Below are positions 8,501 through 18,007 of a stretch of 64,000 nucleotides of DNA, piece by piece; positions within the stretch are counted from its first letter, which is position 1; each line of letters opens with the position of its first letter. Position numbers and translations under genes: made by a program. This stretch comes from Ruminococcaceae bacterium FB2012 (lineage in GTDB: Bacteria; Bacillota; Clostridia; Oscillospirales; Ruminococcaceae). A model generated the notes under the pieces. The model was not told the origin of the DNA, made no database searches, and saw nothing but the letters and a program-made list of their open reading frames with translations. The stretch covers positions 370,633-434,632 of the forward strand of contig FMXS01000004.1 in the NCBI GenBank assembly GCA_900104495.1. The letters run 5' to 3'.

Positions 8501-10396
8501 TCATTCGTCGTCCATTTCAAGAATTACCACATTTCGGGTGCCGTCCTCAAGGACGGGTTCAAGCTCCTTGCCCTGGTATTCGTCCTCGTCGGAGTCTTCT
8601 TCCGCGGGGATGACGTCAAACATTCTTCCCGTGAAGGGCGGTAGCTCAATACGCGCAAAGTGCCCGATGCCGTCGGTTTTTATCTCGACGGGGGATTCCG
8701 GGATAACGGTGCTTCCGCTGTATATGTTCCAGTCGCTGTTAAGTACCTCCCGAAGCAGACAGCAATCTCCCATGGGCACGCTTACTGTTTTGACCTTGTC
8801 CGACAGATTGAAAACGCAGGCCAGCCTGTCGTCTCCGCAGATGCGTTCATAAGCGTAGATGCAGTCCGATACGGCGTTTACGATGAGCCAATGGAAGCTT
8901 TCGGTATTGTAGTCCCCGCAGTAGAGACAGGGACGGGAAGTGTAAAGCTCTCCCAGCTTCCCGAAGTATTCCCGGAAACTGTCGTGCTTGGGATATTTCA
9001 GCATAAACCAGTCAAGTTCTTCCTTTTCATCCCATTCACGGAAATGCCCGAACTCGCTGCCCATGAAGGTCAGCTTCTTTCCGGGGTGGGTGAACATATA
9101 CATATAGAAAGCCCTTGCCTGCGGGAATTTCTGTTCGTAGTCCCCCCACATCTTCTGAATTATCGTTGCCTTGCCGTGTACGTTTTCGTCGTGGGAGAAG
9201 GGGAGCAGATAAAGCTCGTTGTAGAAATACATCATTGAAAATGTCAGTTTGTGATAATGTTCGGGACGCTCGGCGGGAGGCGTCTTGAAGAAATTCAGAG
9301 TGTCGTGCATAAAGCCGAGATCCCATTTGTAGTCAAAGCCCACACCGCCGTACTCCACGGGAGCTGTGATCTTCGGATAGGCGGTGGAGTCCTCGGCGAT
9401 AAGCATAGCCGTGGGGTGACGCTGTTTCAGACCTTGATTCATACGTTTGAGAAAATCGAGGGAGGTGGGATTCACTCCTCTTCGTTCGTCGCCCATCCAG
9501 TATATGGCCCTGCTGACGGCATCCATGCGCAGGCCGTCGGCGTGATATTTTTCAAGCCAGTAATTCGCCGCCGACTGCATAAAGCAGACGACTTCACGGC
9601 GGGAGAAATTAAAATTGCAGGTGCCCCATTCGCTGATAGTTACGTTGCTGGAATTGTATTCGTAAAGCTCCGAACCGTCGTATCTGATAAGCCCGTAATC
9701 GTCGATAGCAAAATGTACCGGCACAAAATCAAGGATCACGCCTATCCCGTTCTGATGACATCTGTCGATAAGTTCCATAAGCTGGGAAGCCGTTCCATAG
9801 CGGGAAGTGGGTGCAAAGAACCCGGTGTTCTGATAGCCCCAGGATTCATCGGCGGGATGTTCGCTGACAGGCATAAGCTCAATATGTGTAAAGTGAAAAC
9901 GCTTGCAGTATTTGATCAGCCTGTCAGCAACGGCAGAATAGGTGAACCAGCCGTTTTCGCTGTCGGGGTCCTTGAACCAGGAGCCGAGGTGAAGCTCGTA
10001 AATGTTCATCGGTGAATCGTAATTCTTAGTGCGCTTTGACATCCATTCCGCGTCGCCGAAATGATATGCATTCAGATCTCTTGTTACCGAGGCGAAATTC
10101 GGCCTCAGTTCCATACCGAAGCCGTAGGGGTCGCAGTGTTCGCGTTTAAGGCCGTCCGCTCCGCAGATCACATATTTATACATCTGATCGTAGTCGGCTT
10201 CGGGACACCAAAGCTCAAAGACCTGTCCCTTGCGCTCCATTTTCTGCTCCTGCCAGCCGTTCCATTCTCCGACTACAGATACACTGCTTGCCTGGGGCGC
10301 AAAGGTGCGGAAAACCATACAGCCGTTTTCCTTGTGGGCACCGAAGTATTCGTAAGCGTCAAAAATATTGCCCATATAAAATTCATGCATATCCAT
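8501..10396 (-). CDS. glgB: 1,4-alpha-glucan branching enzyme (GH13)
   Basis: A protein of about 631 residues. An N-terminal CBM48-type domain (FRTFAPQASSVSVVGEWNGW) precedes a GH13 barrel. The barrel has region II GLRMDAVSRAIYW (nucleophile Asp), region III LIAEDSTAYP (acid/base Glu) and region IV FSHDENVHGK. This combination is diagnostic of branching enzymes, which move alpha-1,4 chains to alpha-1,6 branch points in glycogen. The true start is probably the ATG at 10396 (MDMHEFYMG), 8 nt after GGAG; an in-frame GTG nine bases earlier overlaps that ribosome site. The C-terminus is unusually acidic (EEDSDEDE and a tail ending EMDDE). No glgA or glgC is adjacent, so it is a standalone gene here. 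Confidence 0.9.
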   Translation of the reverse strand: MDMHEFYMGNIFDAYEYFGAHKENGCMVFRTFAPQASSVSVVGEWNGWQEQKMERKGQVFELWCPEADYDQMYKYVICGADGLKREHCDPYGFGMELRPNFASVTRDLNAYHFGDAEWMSKRTKNYDSPMNIYELHLGSWFKDPDSENGWFTYSAVADRLIKYCKRFHFTHIELMPVSEHPADESWGYQNTGFFAPTSRYGTASQLMELIDRCHQNGIGVILDFVPVHFAIDDYGLIRYDGSELYEYNSSNVTISEWGTCNFNFSRREVVCFMQSAANYWLEKYHADGLRMDAVSRAIYWMGDERRGVNPTSLDFLKRMNQGLKQRHPTAMLIAEDSTAYPKITAPVEYGGVGFDYKWDLGFMHDTLNFFKTPPAERPEHYHKLTFSMMYFYNELYLLPFSHDENVHGKATIIQKMWGDYEQKFPQARAFYMYMFTHPGKKLTFMGSEFGHFREWDEKEELDWFMLKYPKHDSFREYFGKLGELYTSRPCLYCGDYNTESFHWLIVNAVSDCIYAYERICGDDRLACVFNLSDKVKTVSVPMGDCCLLREVLNSDWNIYSGSTVIPESPVEIKTDGIGHFARIELPPFTGRMFDVIPAEEDSDEDEYQGKELEPVLEDGTRNVVILEMDDE

Positions 10397-10427
10397 AATA
10401 TCCACTCCAATTCGCGTTTGTTCTTAT

Positions 10428-10456
10428 ATTATATCATAAATATTGCCCTTTGTCTA
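10428..10456 (-). promoter_or_regulatory. Promoter of the branching enzyme gene
   Basis: Minus strand TAGACA (complement of 10451-10456), 17 bp, TATAAT (complement of 10428-10433), about 30 bp before the start codon. Confidence 0.65.
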
Positions 10457-10534
10457 TTGATACGGCATAAAAATTCAGACTTTTCGGTTTTTAATTTAAT
10501 AAAAGCTGTAAGCGAAAAATTTTTATAAAAAGTC

Positions 10535-10563
10535 TTGACAAACAGATGCTGATGTGCTATAAT
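10535..10563 (+). promoter_or_regulatory. Promoter of the initiator tRNA gene
   Basis: TTGACA at 10535-10540, 17 bp, TATAAT at 10558-10563, both consensus, as expected for a stable RNA gene. Confidence 0.85.
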
Positions 10564-10589
10564 AATCAAGTGCTCTATGAAAAACATAT

Positions 10590-10666
<77 letters not shown>

Positions 10667-10671
10667 ACGAT

Positions 10672-10703
10672 TCCCCTTAGCTGAGGCTAAGGGGATATTT
10701 TTT
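10672..10703 (+). terminator. Intrinsic terminator of the tRNA gene
   Basis: TCCCCTTAGC at 10672-10681 pairs with GCTAAGGGGA at 10686-10695, followed by a T-rich run. Confidence 0.9.
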
Positions 10704-10778
10704 CGTTTTTGCATCAAATAATTGACTTAGGTCTGTTTCAGTTTAGACATTATTCATTATAATACGCATAATAGTTTC

Positions 10779-10807
10779 TTGACATTTTTTTGTGCGAGGG
10801 TTATAAT
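10779..10807 (+). promoter_or_regulatory. Promoter of the ABC exporter operon
   Basis: TTGACA at 10779-10784, 17 bp, TATAAT at 10802-10807. Confidence 0.8.
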
Positions 10808-10877
10808 TGATAATGTATGAAATAGTATCAAAAACGTCCGTTCAGCGTTTCAGAACGGGGGAAAAGGAGGGTGCCGA

Positions 10878-12620
10878 TTGGTCAGACAGCTTGTAAAATG
10901 TATAAGAGAATATAAAAAAGCAACCATCCTCACGCTTGTCTTTATAATCGGCGAGGCGGTGATCGAGATATTCATCCCGTATATAACCGCAAATCTCGTC
11001 AATGACATCAAGGACAACGTTCCTATGAGCGAGGTGGTCTATTCGGGCATATTCCTGGCAGTGATGGCTCTGCTGTCGCTTTGCTTCGGAGGTGCCGCAG
11101 GCTTCACTTCTGCGAAGGCCGCGGCAGGCTTTGCAAAAAATCTCAGAAACGATGTTTTTGCCAAGATACAGACTTTCACCTTCGGCAACATCGACAAGTT
11201 TTCATCGTCTTCACTGGTGACAAGACTTACCACCGACGTTTCAAACGTTCAGATGTCTTATATGATGATAATAAGGATAGCGGTAAGAGCACCGATAATG
11301 CTTGTTTTCGCTATCGTTATGGCTTACATCATGGCCGGAAAGCTGGCGGCGACTTTCGTTGTGGTCGTTCCGCTTCTTACGGTCGGGCTGATAATTATTG
11401 CCAGAAAAGCGATGCCCGCATTCAGAAGCGTTTTCAGAAAATACGACAAGCTAAACGAGTCAATTGAGGAAAACGTCAGAGCGATGCGCGTTGTTAAGGG
11501 CTTCTCCCGCGAGGAGCACGAGAAGAAAAAGTTCTCTTCGGCAGCTGATAACATCCGTAAGGATTTTACTAAAGCCGAAAGGATAGTAGCGCTTAACACT
11601 CCTCTGATGCAGTTCTGCATTTATTTCAACATGGCCTTCGTGCTTATCGTCGGAAGCAGCATGATAATCTCCGGCAAGGGAAGCGATATAGATGTTGGAC
11701 AGATCTCTGCGATGCTCACCTACGGTATGCAGATACTTATCTCGCTGATGATGCTCTCAATGATCTTTGTTATCATCACGATCTCGGCGGAATCCGCCAA
11801 GCGTGTCTGCGAAGTCCTCAGTGAGGAACCTGCACTGCACAATCCCGACGAGCCCTTGATGAAAGTTGCCGACGGTTCCATAGATTTTGACGGCGTCAGC
11901 TTCAAGTATTCGGAAACTGCGGAGAAATATGCGCTTGCGGATATCGATCTTCACATCCGTTCGGGAATGACGGTGGGAGTCATCGGAGGAACGGGCTCCA
12001 GCAAATCCACGCTGGTCCAGCTTATTCCAAGACTTTACGACGTTACTGCTGGATGTGTAAAAGTCGGCGGTGTTGACGTCCGCAGTTACGATATCGAAAC
12101 TCTCAGAAACAGTGTGGCAATGGTGCTTCAGAAGAATCTGCTGTTCGCCGGCACCATAGCCGAGAACCTTCGCTGGGGCGATAAGAACGCCACTGACGAA
12201 GAACTTAAAGCCGTCTGCAAGATAGCCCAGGCGGACGAGTTCATCAGGCAGTTCCCCGAGGGATACAATACTAAGATTGAGCAGGGAGGCACAAACGTCT
12301 CCGGCGGTCAGAAGCAGAGGCTCTGTATCGCAAGAGCGATGCTCAAAAAGCCGAAGATACTTATCCTTGACGACTCGACCAGCGCTGTTGATACAAAGAC
12401 AGACGCGCATATCCGTCAGGGTTTCAGAGATTATATCCCCGAGACTACCAAGATAATTATTGCACAAAGGATCTCTTCTGTGCAGGATGCGGATCTTATC
12501 GTTGTCATGGACAACGGCATGATATCCGCTCAAGGAACTCACGAACAGCTGCTTGAAACAAGCAGCATCTACCGTGAAGTCTACGAACAGCAGACGAACG
12601 GAGGTGAGAGCGATGAGTAA
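10878..12620 (+). CDS. ABC exporter half-transporter with degenerate ATP site (subunit 1)
   Basis: A 580-residue fused permease/ATPase. About six membrane segments occupy residues 15-310, followed by a nucleotide-binding domain. Walker A reads GGTGSSKST, with Ser where Gly is usual. The signature is VSGGQKQRL. Walker B reads ILILDDSTSAVD, with Asp instead of the catalytic Glu. This Glu-to-Asp change is the known mark of the weak ATP site in heterodimeric exporters such as BmrCD or TmrAB. The TTG start has AAGGAGG at 10864-10870. Its stop overlaps the start of the partner gene by 8 nt. Export of a drug, lipid or peptide is likely; the substrate cannot be told. Confidence 0.88.
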   Translation: MVRQLVKCIREYKKATILTLVFIIGEAVIEIFIPYITANLVNDIKDNVPMSEVVYSGIFLAVMALLSLCFGGAAGFTSAKAAAGFAKNLRNDVFAKIQTFTFGNIDKFSSSSLVTRLTTDVSNVQMSYMMIIRIAVRAPIMLVFAIVMAYIMAGKLAATFVVVVPLLTVGLIIIARKAMPAFRSVFRKYDKLNESIEENVRAMRVVKGFSREEHEKKKFSSAADNIRKDFTKAERIVALNTPLMQFCIYFNMAFVLIVGSSMIISGKGSDIDVGQISAMLTYGMQILISLMMLSMIFVIITISAESAKRVCEVLSEEPALHNPDEPLMKVADGSIDFDGVSFKYSETAEKYALADIDLHIRSGMTVGVIGGTGSSKSTLVQLIPRLYDVTAGCVKVGGVDVRSYDIETLRNSVAMVLQKNLLFAGTIAENLRWGDKNATDEELKAVCKIAQADEFIRQFPEGYNTKIEQGGTNVSGGQKQRLCIARAMLKKPKILILDDSTSAVDTKTDAHIRQGFRDYIPETTKIIIAQRISSVQDADLIVVMDNGMISAQGTHEQLLETSSIYREVYEQQTNGGESDE

Positions 12621-14577
12621 GGAAGCCGTAAAAGAGATGAAGGGCAATCCTTCCGAAATGAAGGGCAGGCCTTCCGAAATGAAAGGCAAGCCTTCATTTA
12701 ACGCAAAGGCTCTCAAACGTGTTCTTGGGATGCTGTATCATTTCTATCCGAGACTGCTCCCGTTCTCGATATTCTGTATGCTGTTTTCGGCGGTGGCCTC
12801 GTCGATCCCTTCTATCTTTGTCCAGAAGGTCATCGAGATCATCGAGAAATGGGTCGATACCGGTGACTGGGAGGCCGCCAGCGCAGAGATCATTCCTATG
12901 GTACTTTTGCTCATCGGTCTGTATGTGCTGTCGATCATTGCGATAACCGCGCAGACTCAGCTTATGGCTTATATGACGCAAGGATTCCTAAGCAAGCTGC
13001 GTATAGCAATGTTTGACGGGATGCAGAATCTTCCGATAAAGTATTTTGACACTCACAAGCACGGCGATATAATGAGCTACTATACCAATGATATAGACAC
13101 GCTCAGACAGTTGGTATCGCAGGCGTTCCCGTCGCTGATACAGTCGGCAGCGATAGTGTTTACCGTTTTCGGCATAATGCTTTATTTCAGCATCTGGATG
13201 ACACTTGTAGTTATTATCGGCGTGCTGTTTATGATGTTCGTTTCCAAGAAGATCGGCGGCGGCTCGGCAAAATACTTCATCCGTCAGCAGATCACCACGG
13301 GACGAACCGAGGGCTATATCCAGGAGATCATGAACGGGCAGAAGGTCGTAAAGGTGTTCTGCCACGAAAAAGAATGTTCAGATTCCTTCAAGGAGCTTAA
13401 CGAGGAACTGTTCCGTGACAGCTACAAGGCCAACGCCTACGCAAATGCTTTGGGGCCCATAATCATGAACATCGGCAACATCCTCTATGTGCTGATCGCT
13501 ATGGCCGGCGGACTTTTCCTGCTTTCGGGCATCACAAATATCAGCCTTTCGGGCAAGGCCTTCGAGATAAGCATCCTTATCCCGTTCCTTAATATGACAA
13601 AGCAGTTCACGGGCAATATCAACCAGGTGTCGCAGCAGATCAACGCGGTTGTTATGGGTATGGCAGGCGCCACAAGAATTTTTGCTCTCATGGACGAAAA
13701 GCCCGAGGAGGATGAGGGCTACGTTACCCTTGTCAACGTTAAAGACGACGGAAACGGCGGCCTTACCGAGACTACTGAACATACCAAACACTGGGCCTGG
13801 AAGCATCCCCATTCTTCCGACGGGTCCGTGACTTATACGCCTCTCAGGGGCGACGTGCGGATGTCTGAGGTGGATTTCGGCTACGAAGAGGGCAAGGACG
13901 TGCTTCATGACGTGACCGTTTACGCCGAGCCGGGTCAGAAGGTGGCTTTCGTCGGCGCGACAGGCGCAGGCAAGACCACGATCACGAATCTGATAAACCG
14001 CTTCTATGACATCGCGGACGGAAAAATCAGATATGACGGCATAAACGTCAACAAGATCAAAAAGCAGGACCTCAGACGTTCGCTGGGTCTCGTTCTCCAG
14101 GAGACAAACCTGTTTACCGGTACGGTCATGGAGAACATCCGTTACGGAAGGCTTGACGCCACAGACGAAGAATGCATCGCCGCGGCGAAGCTGGCCGGTG
14201 CCGACGATTTCATCACAAGGCTTCCCGGCGGATATGATACCGAGCTTTCCAACAACGGCTCGAATCTGTCTCAGGGACAGCGTCAGTTGCTTGCGATCGC
14301 ACGGGCAGCCGTGGCCGATCCGCCGGTAATGATACTTGACGAGGCGACCTCGTCGATAGATACCCGAACCGAAGCGATCGTTCAGCGCGGCATGGATAAG
14401 CTTATGGAGGGCAGAACTGTGTTTGTCATCGCTCACAGGCTTTCCACGGTAAAGAATTCCGATGTTATCATGGTGCTTGACCACGGAAGGATCATAGAAC
14501 GCGGAAACCACAAGGATCTTATCGCTCAGAAGGGTACCTACTATCAGCTTTACACGGGTGCTTTTGAACTCGAATAA
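12613..14577 (+). CDS. ABC exporter half-transporter with catalytic ATP site (subunit 2)
   Basis: A 654-residue protein pairing with the gene before it. An N-terminal extension of about 35 residues contains three copies of the heptad EMKGxPS. Six membrane segments follow, then an ATPase domain with Walker A GATGAGKTT, signature LSQGQRQLL and Walker B VMILDEATSSIDT with the catalytic Glu intact. There is an insert before the ATPase domain (around residues 380-420) rich in charged residues and Trp/His. The start at 12613 has GGAGGTGAG upstream; in-frame ATG codons further upstream lie within the previous gene. Together the two genes encode a heterodimeric type IV exporter with one working catalytic site contributed by this subunit. 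Confidence 0.88.
   Translation: MSKEAVKEMKGNPSEMKGRPSEMKGKPSFNAKALKRVLGMLYHFYPRLLPFSIFCMLFSAVASSIPSIFVQKVIEIIEKWVDTGDWEAASAEIIPMVLLLIGLYVLSIIAITAQTQLMAYMTQGFLSKLRIAMFDGMQNLPIKYFDTHKHGDIMSYYTNDIDTLRQLVSQAFPSLIQSAAIVFTVFGIMLYFSIWMTLVVIIGVLFMMFVSKKIGGGSAKYFIRQQITTGRTEGYIQEIMNGQKVVKVFCHEKECSDSFKELNEELFRDSYKANAYANALGPIIMNIGNILYVLIAMAGGLFLLSGITNISLSGKAFEISILIPFLNMTKQFTGNINQVSQQINAVVMGMAGATRIFALMDEKPEEDEGYVTLVNVKDDGNGGLTETTEHTKHWAWKHPHSSDGSVTYTPLRGDVRMSEVDFGYEEGKDVLHDVTVYAEPGQKVAFVGATGAGKTTITNLINRFYDIADGKIRYDGINVNKIKKQDLRRSLGLVLQETNLFTGTVMENIRYGRLDATDEECIAAAKLAGADDFITRLPGGYDTELSNNGSNLSQGQRQLLAIARAAVADPPVMILDEATSSIDTRTEAIVQRGMDKLMEGRTVFVIAHRLSTVKNSDVIMVLDHGRIIERGNHKDLIAQKGTYYQLYTGAFELE
12634..12696 (+). 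repeat. Three tandem 21-bp repeats coding EMKGxPS
   Basis: Three consecutive 21-bp units (12634-12654, 12655-12675, 12676-12696) differ at a few bases and encode EMKGNPS, EMKGRPS and EMKGKPS at the N-terminus of exporter subunit 2. The changing residue sits at the same place in each. Copy number could vary by slippage. Confidence 0.9.
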
Positions 14578-14598
14578 TACGAAAATATTAAACCGAAA

Positions 14599-14637
14599 AC
14601 AGACGCTTATCAACATTTTATAAGCGTCTGTTTTTTT
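14599..14637 (+). terminator. Intrinsic terminator of the ABC exporter operon
   Basis: ACAGACGCTTAT pairs with ATAAGCGTCTGT (12 bp perfect) followed by seven T. Confidence 0.93.
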
Positions 14638-14648
14638 GCCGAAAAGCA

Positions 14649-14677
14649 TTGACAAACATTATATTTTTTGATATAAT
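14649..14677 (+). promoter_or_regulatory. Promoter of the GH43-GH5 operon
   Basis: TTGACA at 14649-14654, 17 bp, TATAAT at 14672-14677. Confidence 0.8.
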
Positions 14678-14738
14678 GTGGACAAGAATAAGCGAGTTTG
14701 TTCGTTATATAAGAATATTAAACCAAGGAGGTCATATT

Positions 14739-16070
14739 ATGCCAAATCCGATCCTTCCGCTGTGGGAATACATTCCCGACGGTGAGCCACGGGTCTTCGG
14801 TGACAGAGTTTATCTTTACGGGTCTCACGATCGTGTAGCCTGTCACGATTTCTGTGACTTCAAACTGAAGGTTTGGTCCGCTCCGATCAGCGACCTTAAC
14901 AACTGGCAGTGTCACGGTGTCAGCTTCCGCACGAGAGACGGTGCGGAGCACAAGTCCGATACCGCCGAATGGACGGACAGAGAGCTGTTCGCTCCCGACT
15001 GCGTCGAGAACAACGGGAAATACTATCTCTACACTTACATCGTGGGCTCAAAGGGCTGTGTTTCCGTTTCCGACCGTCCGGAAGGGCCTTTCACTCTGCT
15101 TTCGCGCTATGAATACGACGAAGCCGACGCCGGTGACGACGGCATCTACAATGACGCGGGCGTGCTCGTGGACGATGACGGGAAGGTCTATGTCTACTAC
15201 GGATTTACTGCTTCTCATATGAACGAACTGGACGGGGAGTCCATGTATAAAGTCATCAAAGGCAGCCACAAAAGACCGGTCATCAACGACAGCGAAAGCG
15301 TTCCCGAGGCTCAGAGGTTCTTTGAAGCAAGTTCTCCCCGGAAGATCGGCGATACATATTATCTGATCTACTCCCCGAAGATCGGCAGCCGGCTTGCATA
15401 TGCGACTTCCAAAAGCCCCACCGGGCCTTTTGAGTATCGGGGCTATATCATTGACAACGGCGTGGACTACCCCGGCGGCAACGATCACGGTTCGATCTGC
15501 TGCATAAACGGTCAGTGGTATGTTTTCTATCACAGGATGACAAACAACACGATAATGTCAAGACGCGCCTGCGTTGAGAAGATCGAGATCCTTCCCGACG
15601 GGACTATTCCCCCGGTTGAGATGACATCCCTCGGCTTTGAGGACGCCCTTGACCCCTACAAGATCACTCCTGCGGAGATCGCCTGCGTTATCAAGGGCGG
15701 GGCTTTCGTTTCCGAGAGGGACGCTTTCAGCCGTCCGATAATCAATATTTTCACAGGTGCGGTTTTCGGCTACAAGTATTTCGATTTCGGCTTCGACGAT
15801 TCGGACAATACAATGCTTGCCTGCGTGAAGATCAGAGGTCAGGGCACCAACTGCAAGCTGGATGTTATCGCGGACGATCCCGATAAGGGCGAGATTCTCG
15901 GGACCCTGGACATCGGCACCGCCGACGGAGTTTACAAGAGCAGGATCAAAAAACTCACGGGCAGGCACGCCGTATTCTTCCGCGCATATCATACCGTCGA
16001 GGGCTGGACGAAGCCCTATTTCGACAGCAAGCCGCTGTTTGATTTTGAAGAGTTTGTGTTCATGAAATAA
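14739..16070 (+). CDS. GH43 family glycosidase (beta-xylosidase/arabinofuranosidase type)
   Basis: A protein of 443 residues, cytoplasmic by lack of a signal peptide. The five-bladed propeller of GH43 is recognisable from NPILPLWEYIPDGEPRVFG (catalytic base Asp), YGSHD, the central IYNDAGVLVDDDGKVYVYYG and FFEASSPRKIGDTYYLIYS (acid Glu). A C-terminal beta domain follows. The start at 14739 has AAGGAGGTCAT at 14725-14735; a longer in-frame extension upstream overlaps the promoter and is rejected. The stop is 15 nt before the GH5 lipoprotein gene, so the two form an operon: outside cleavage of a beta-glycan, then trimming inside. Whether xylose or arabinose is released is not resolved. Confidence 0.85.
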   Translation: MPNPILPLWEYIPDGEPRVFGDRVYLYGSHDRVACHDFCDFKLKVWSAPISDLNNWQCHGVSFRTRDGAEHKSDTAEWTDRELFAPDCVENNGKYYLYTYIVGSKGCVSVSDRPEGPFTLLSRYEYDEADAGDDGIYNDAGVLVDDDGKVYVYYGFTASHMNELDGESMYKVIKGSHKRPVINDSESVPEAQRFFEASSPRKIGDTYYLIYSPKIGSRLAYATSKSPTGPFEYRGYIIDNGVDYPGGNDHGSICCINGQWYVFYHRMTNNTIMSRRACVEKIEILPDGTIPPVEMTSLGFEDALDPYKITPAEIACVIKGGAFVSERDAFSRPIINIFTGAVFGYKYFDFGFDDSDNTMLACVKIRGQGTNCKLDVIADDPDKGEILGTLDIGTADGVYKSRIKKLTGRHAVFFRAYHTVEGWTKPYFDSKPLFDFEEFVFMK

Positions 16071-16085
16071 TACGGGAGGAATATT

Positions 16086-17951
16086 ATGAGGAATAACAGG
16101 TTTTTGACATCTCTCTGCGCGGGATTGCTGGCGGTAAGCTGTACGCTTTCGTCCTGCGGGGGCAGTGACAGCAGTTCAAAGAGCGATACATCCAAAGCTG
16201 CTGACAGCAAGGCTTCAGCGGCGGAATCTGCGGCGGAGTCAGCGGCAGATTCCTCTGCCGAAAGCAAGGCCTCGGAAACACAGAGCGTCAGCAATGATAT
16301 GACAGCTCTTGAAGCCTGCAAGCTTATGGGCAACGGTATCAACCTCGGCAACACAATGGAGGCCTACGGTCATAAGAATTACGTCAAGGGTGAATCCGAT
16401 CCCACAGACTGCGAGAATTACTGGGGCCAGCCCGATACCACAAAGGAAATGATCGCAGGCATGAAAGCGGCTGGCTTTGATTCTCTGCGCGTTCCCGTGG
16501 CCTGGACAAATGCAATGGCGTATGAATCCGGAGATTACACTATTGACGAGCTTTATCTCAACCGTGTTGAGGAGATAATCAAATACGCCCTTGACGCTGA
16601 TATGTACGTTATCGTCAACGACCACTGGGACGGCGGCTGGTGGGGAATGTTCGGCTCCGCATCCGAGGAAACTCAGAAAAAGGCAATGGAAATGTATACC
16701 TCAATGTGGACGCAGATTGCCAACAGATATAAGGACTTCGATTACAGGCTGATATTTGAGTCCGCCAACGAAGAACTGGGCGACCGTCTCAACGATAAGG
16801 ATATTGCCAAGGATTCCGGCGCTCTGAAAAAGGATGACTGCTACAAGAAGACAACGGAGATCAATCAGAAGTTCGTTGATACCGTCAGAGGAACAGGCGG
16901 CAATAATGCCGAGCGTTTTCTGTTGATCGCCGGCTATAACACCGACATAGCTTGCACCACTGACAACAGATATGTAATGCCCACCGACACAGCCAAGGAC
17001 AAGCTGATGCTTTCGGTACACTATTATACACCTTGGAATTACTGCGGTGAAAAGGCGCTGCAGAGCTGGGGTTCTCCCACGGATTACGAGGAGCAGAACA
17101 GACTTCTCAAATCCCTTACAAAGTTCACCGATCAAGGCTACGGAATAATCATCGGCGAATATGCCGTTCTCACCAACGGTCACACTCCGAAAAACGACAG
17201 CGACAAGTTCTACACCAACTTCCTTGACAACTGTGACCTTTACAATTATGTTCCCATGCTCTGGGATTGCAATAACCTGTATGACAAGTCGGTCTGCAAG
17301 ATAACTGACGAAGGCATGTCCAAGCTGTTCGGCGACAGGAGCGCTGCCGCTCAGAAGGATCTTTCCGAGGACGACATCAAAAAGAATGCGCAGACATCCA
17401 TGGATACAAACCTTGCAAAGGCCAACGAAGAGCTTTCAAAGGACATCGGCATACCGGCATCCGACGAATACTCCGTAGCATGGATCATGTATAACAGCAA
17501 GGATTACAACATCGGATACAGCGTAGGCGACGTATACGATCCCACATCTATGACGGCGGGCATCAAGGCCAACAACGCGAAGATCGAAGGCGACGGCACC
17601 TATGAAGTGAGCCTTGACTTCACCGGCGCTGGCAAAGCAAAAGGCGTAGCTTTCTGCGCTTTGGGCATCTCCAACGGCGAAAAGCTGTTCCCGGGCTGTA
17701 CTGTCAAGATCGAAGAGATCAAGGTCAACGGCGAACCCGTCAAAATGATCGCTCCGGGATATACCTCCTCCGACGATAAGAAATGCACGAGAGTGAACAT
17801 CTATAACGAGTGGGTGTCCTCTGTTCCAAAAGATGCAAGAAGCATTGACGGCGCTGTCCCCGAAGATGCTGCCGCAATTATAATCGACACCAACGATTTC
17901 AGCGCTGTTGAAACTCTTTCCGTGAAGTTCACGTTCAAAACAGCGGCTTGA
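16086..17951 (+). CDS. GH5 endoglucanase/beta-glycanase lipoprotein with C-terminal accessory domain
   Basis: A 621-residue surface lipoprotein with a signal peptide ending in lipobox LSSC near residue 20. A long Ser/Ala/Glu linker runs to about residue 75. The GH5 domain (about 78-420) shows GNGINLGNTMEAYG, FDSLRVPVAW, NDHWDGGWWG, the acid/base Glu in IFESANEELG and the nucleophile Glu in IIIGEYAV. The usual Asn-Glu-Pro reads Asn-Glu-Glu, which some GH5 branches tolerate. Residues of about 455-621 form a beta-rich module (AWIMYNSKDYNIGYSVGDVY) that looks like a carbohydrate-binding domain but which I cannot place. The ribosome site is GGGAGGA. It is second in the GH43 operon and probably cuts cellulose, xyloglucan or mannan at the cell surface. 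Confidence 0.85.
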   Translation: MRNNRFLTSLCAGLLAVSCTLSSCGGSDSSSKSDTSKAADSKASAAESAAESAADSSAESKASETQSVSNDMTALEACKLMGNGINLGNTMEAYGHKNYVKGESDPTDCENYWGQPDTTKEMIAGMKAAGFDSLRVPVAWTNAMAYESGDYTIDELYLNRVEEIIKYALDADMYVIVNDHWDGGWWGMFGSASEETQKKAMEMYTSMWTQIANRYKDFDYRLIFESANEELGDRLNDKDIAKDSGALKKDDCYKKTTEINQKFVDTVRGTGGNNAERFLLIAGYNTDIACTTDNRYVMPTDTAKDKLMLSVHYYTPWNYCGEKALQSWGSPTDYEEQNRLLKSLTKFTDQGYGIIIGEYAVLTNGHTPKNDSDKFYTNFLDNCDLYNYVPMLWDCNNLYDKSVCKITDEGMSKLFGDRSAAAQKDLSEDDIKKNAQTSMDTNLAKANEELSKDIGIPASDEYSVAWIMYNSKDYNIGYSVGDVYDPTSMTAGIKANNAKIEGDGTYEVSLDFTGAGKAKGVAFCALGISNGEKLFPGCTVKIEEIKVNGEPVKMIAPGYTSSDDKKCTRVNIYNEWVSSVPKDARSIDGAVPEDAAAIIIDTNDFSAVETLSVKFTFKTAA

Positions 17952-17966
17952 TATAGCAAAAGAAAA

Positions 17967-18006
17967 GCCCCTGAGCAGTTCAGAATTGCTCAGGGGCAGT
18001 TTTTTT
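17967..18006. terminator. Bidirectional terminator between GH5 and topoisomerase genes
   Basis: GCCCCTGAGCA pairs with TGCTCAGGGGC, followed by T7 on the plus strand and preceded by an A-rich stretch that gives U on the minus strand. Confidence 0.88.
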
Positions 18007-18007
18007 A

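Noticed and set aside
13378..14655. Minus-strand open frame of about 425 codons over the second exporter gene
   Set aside because: Antisense of a clear ABC transporter; no independent evidence.
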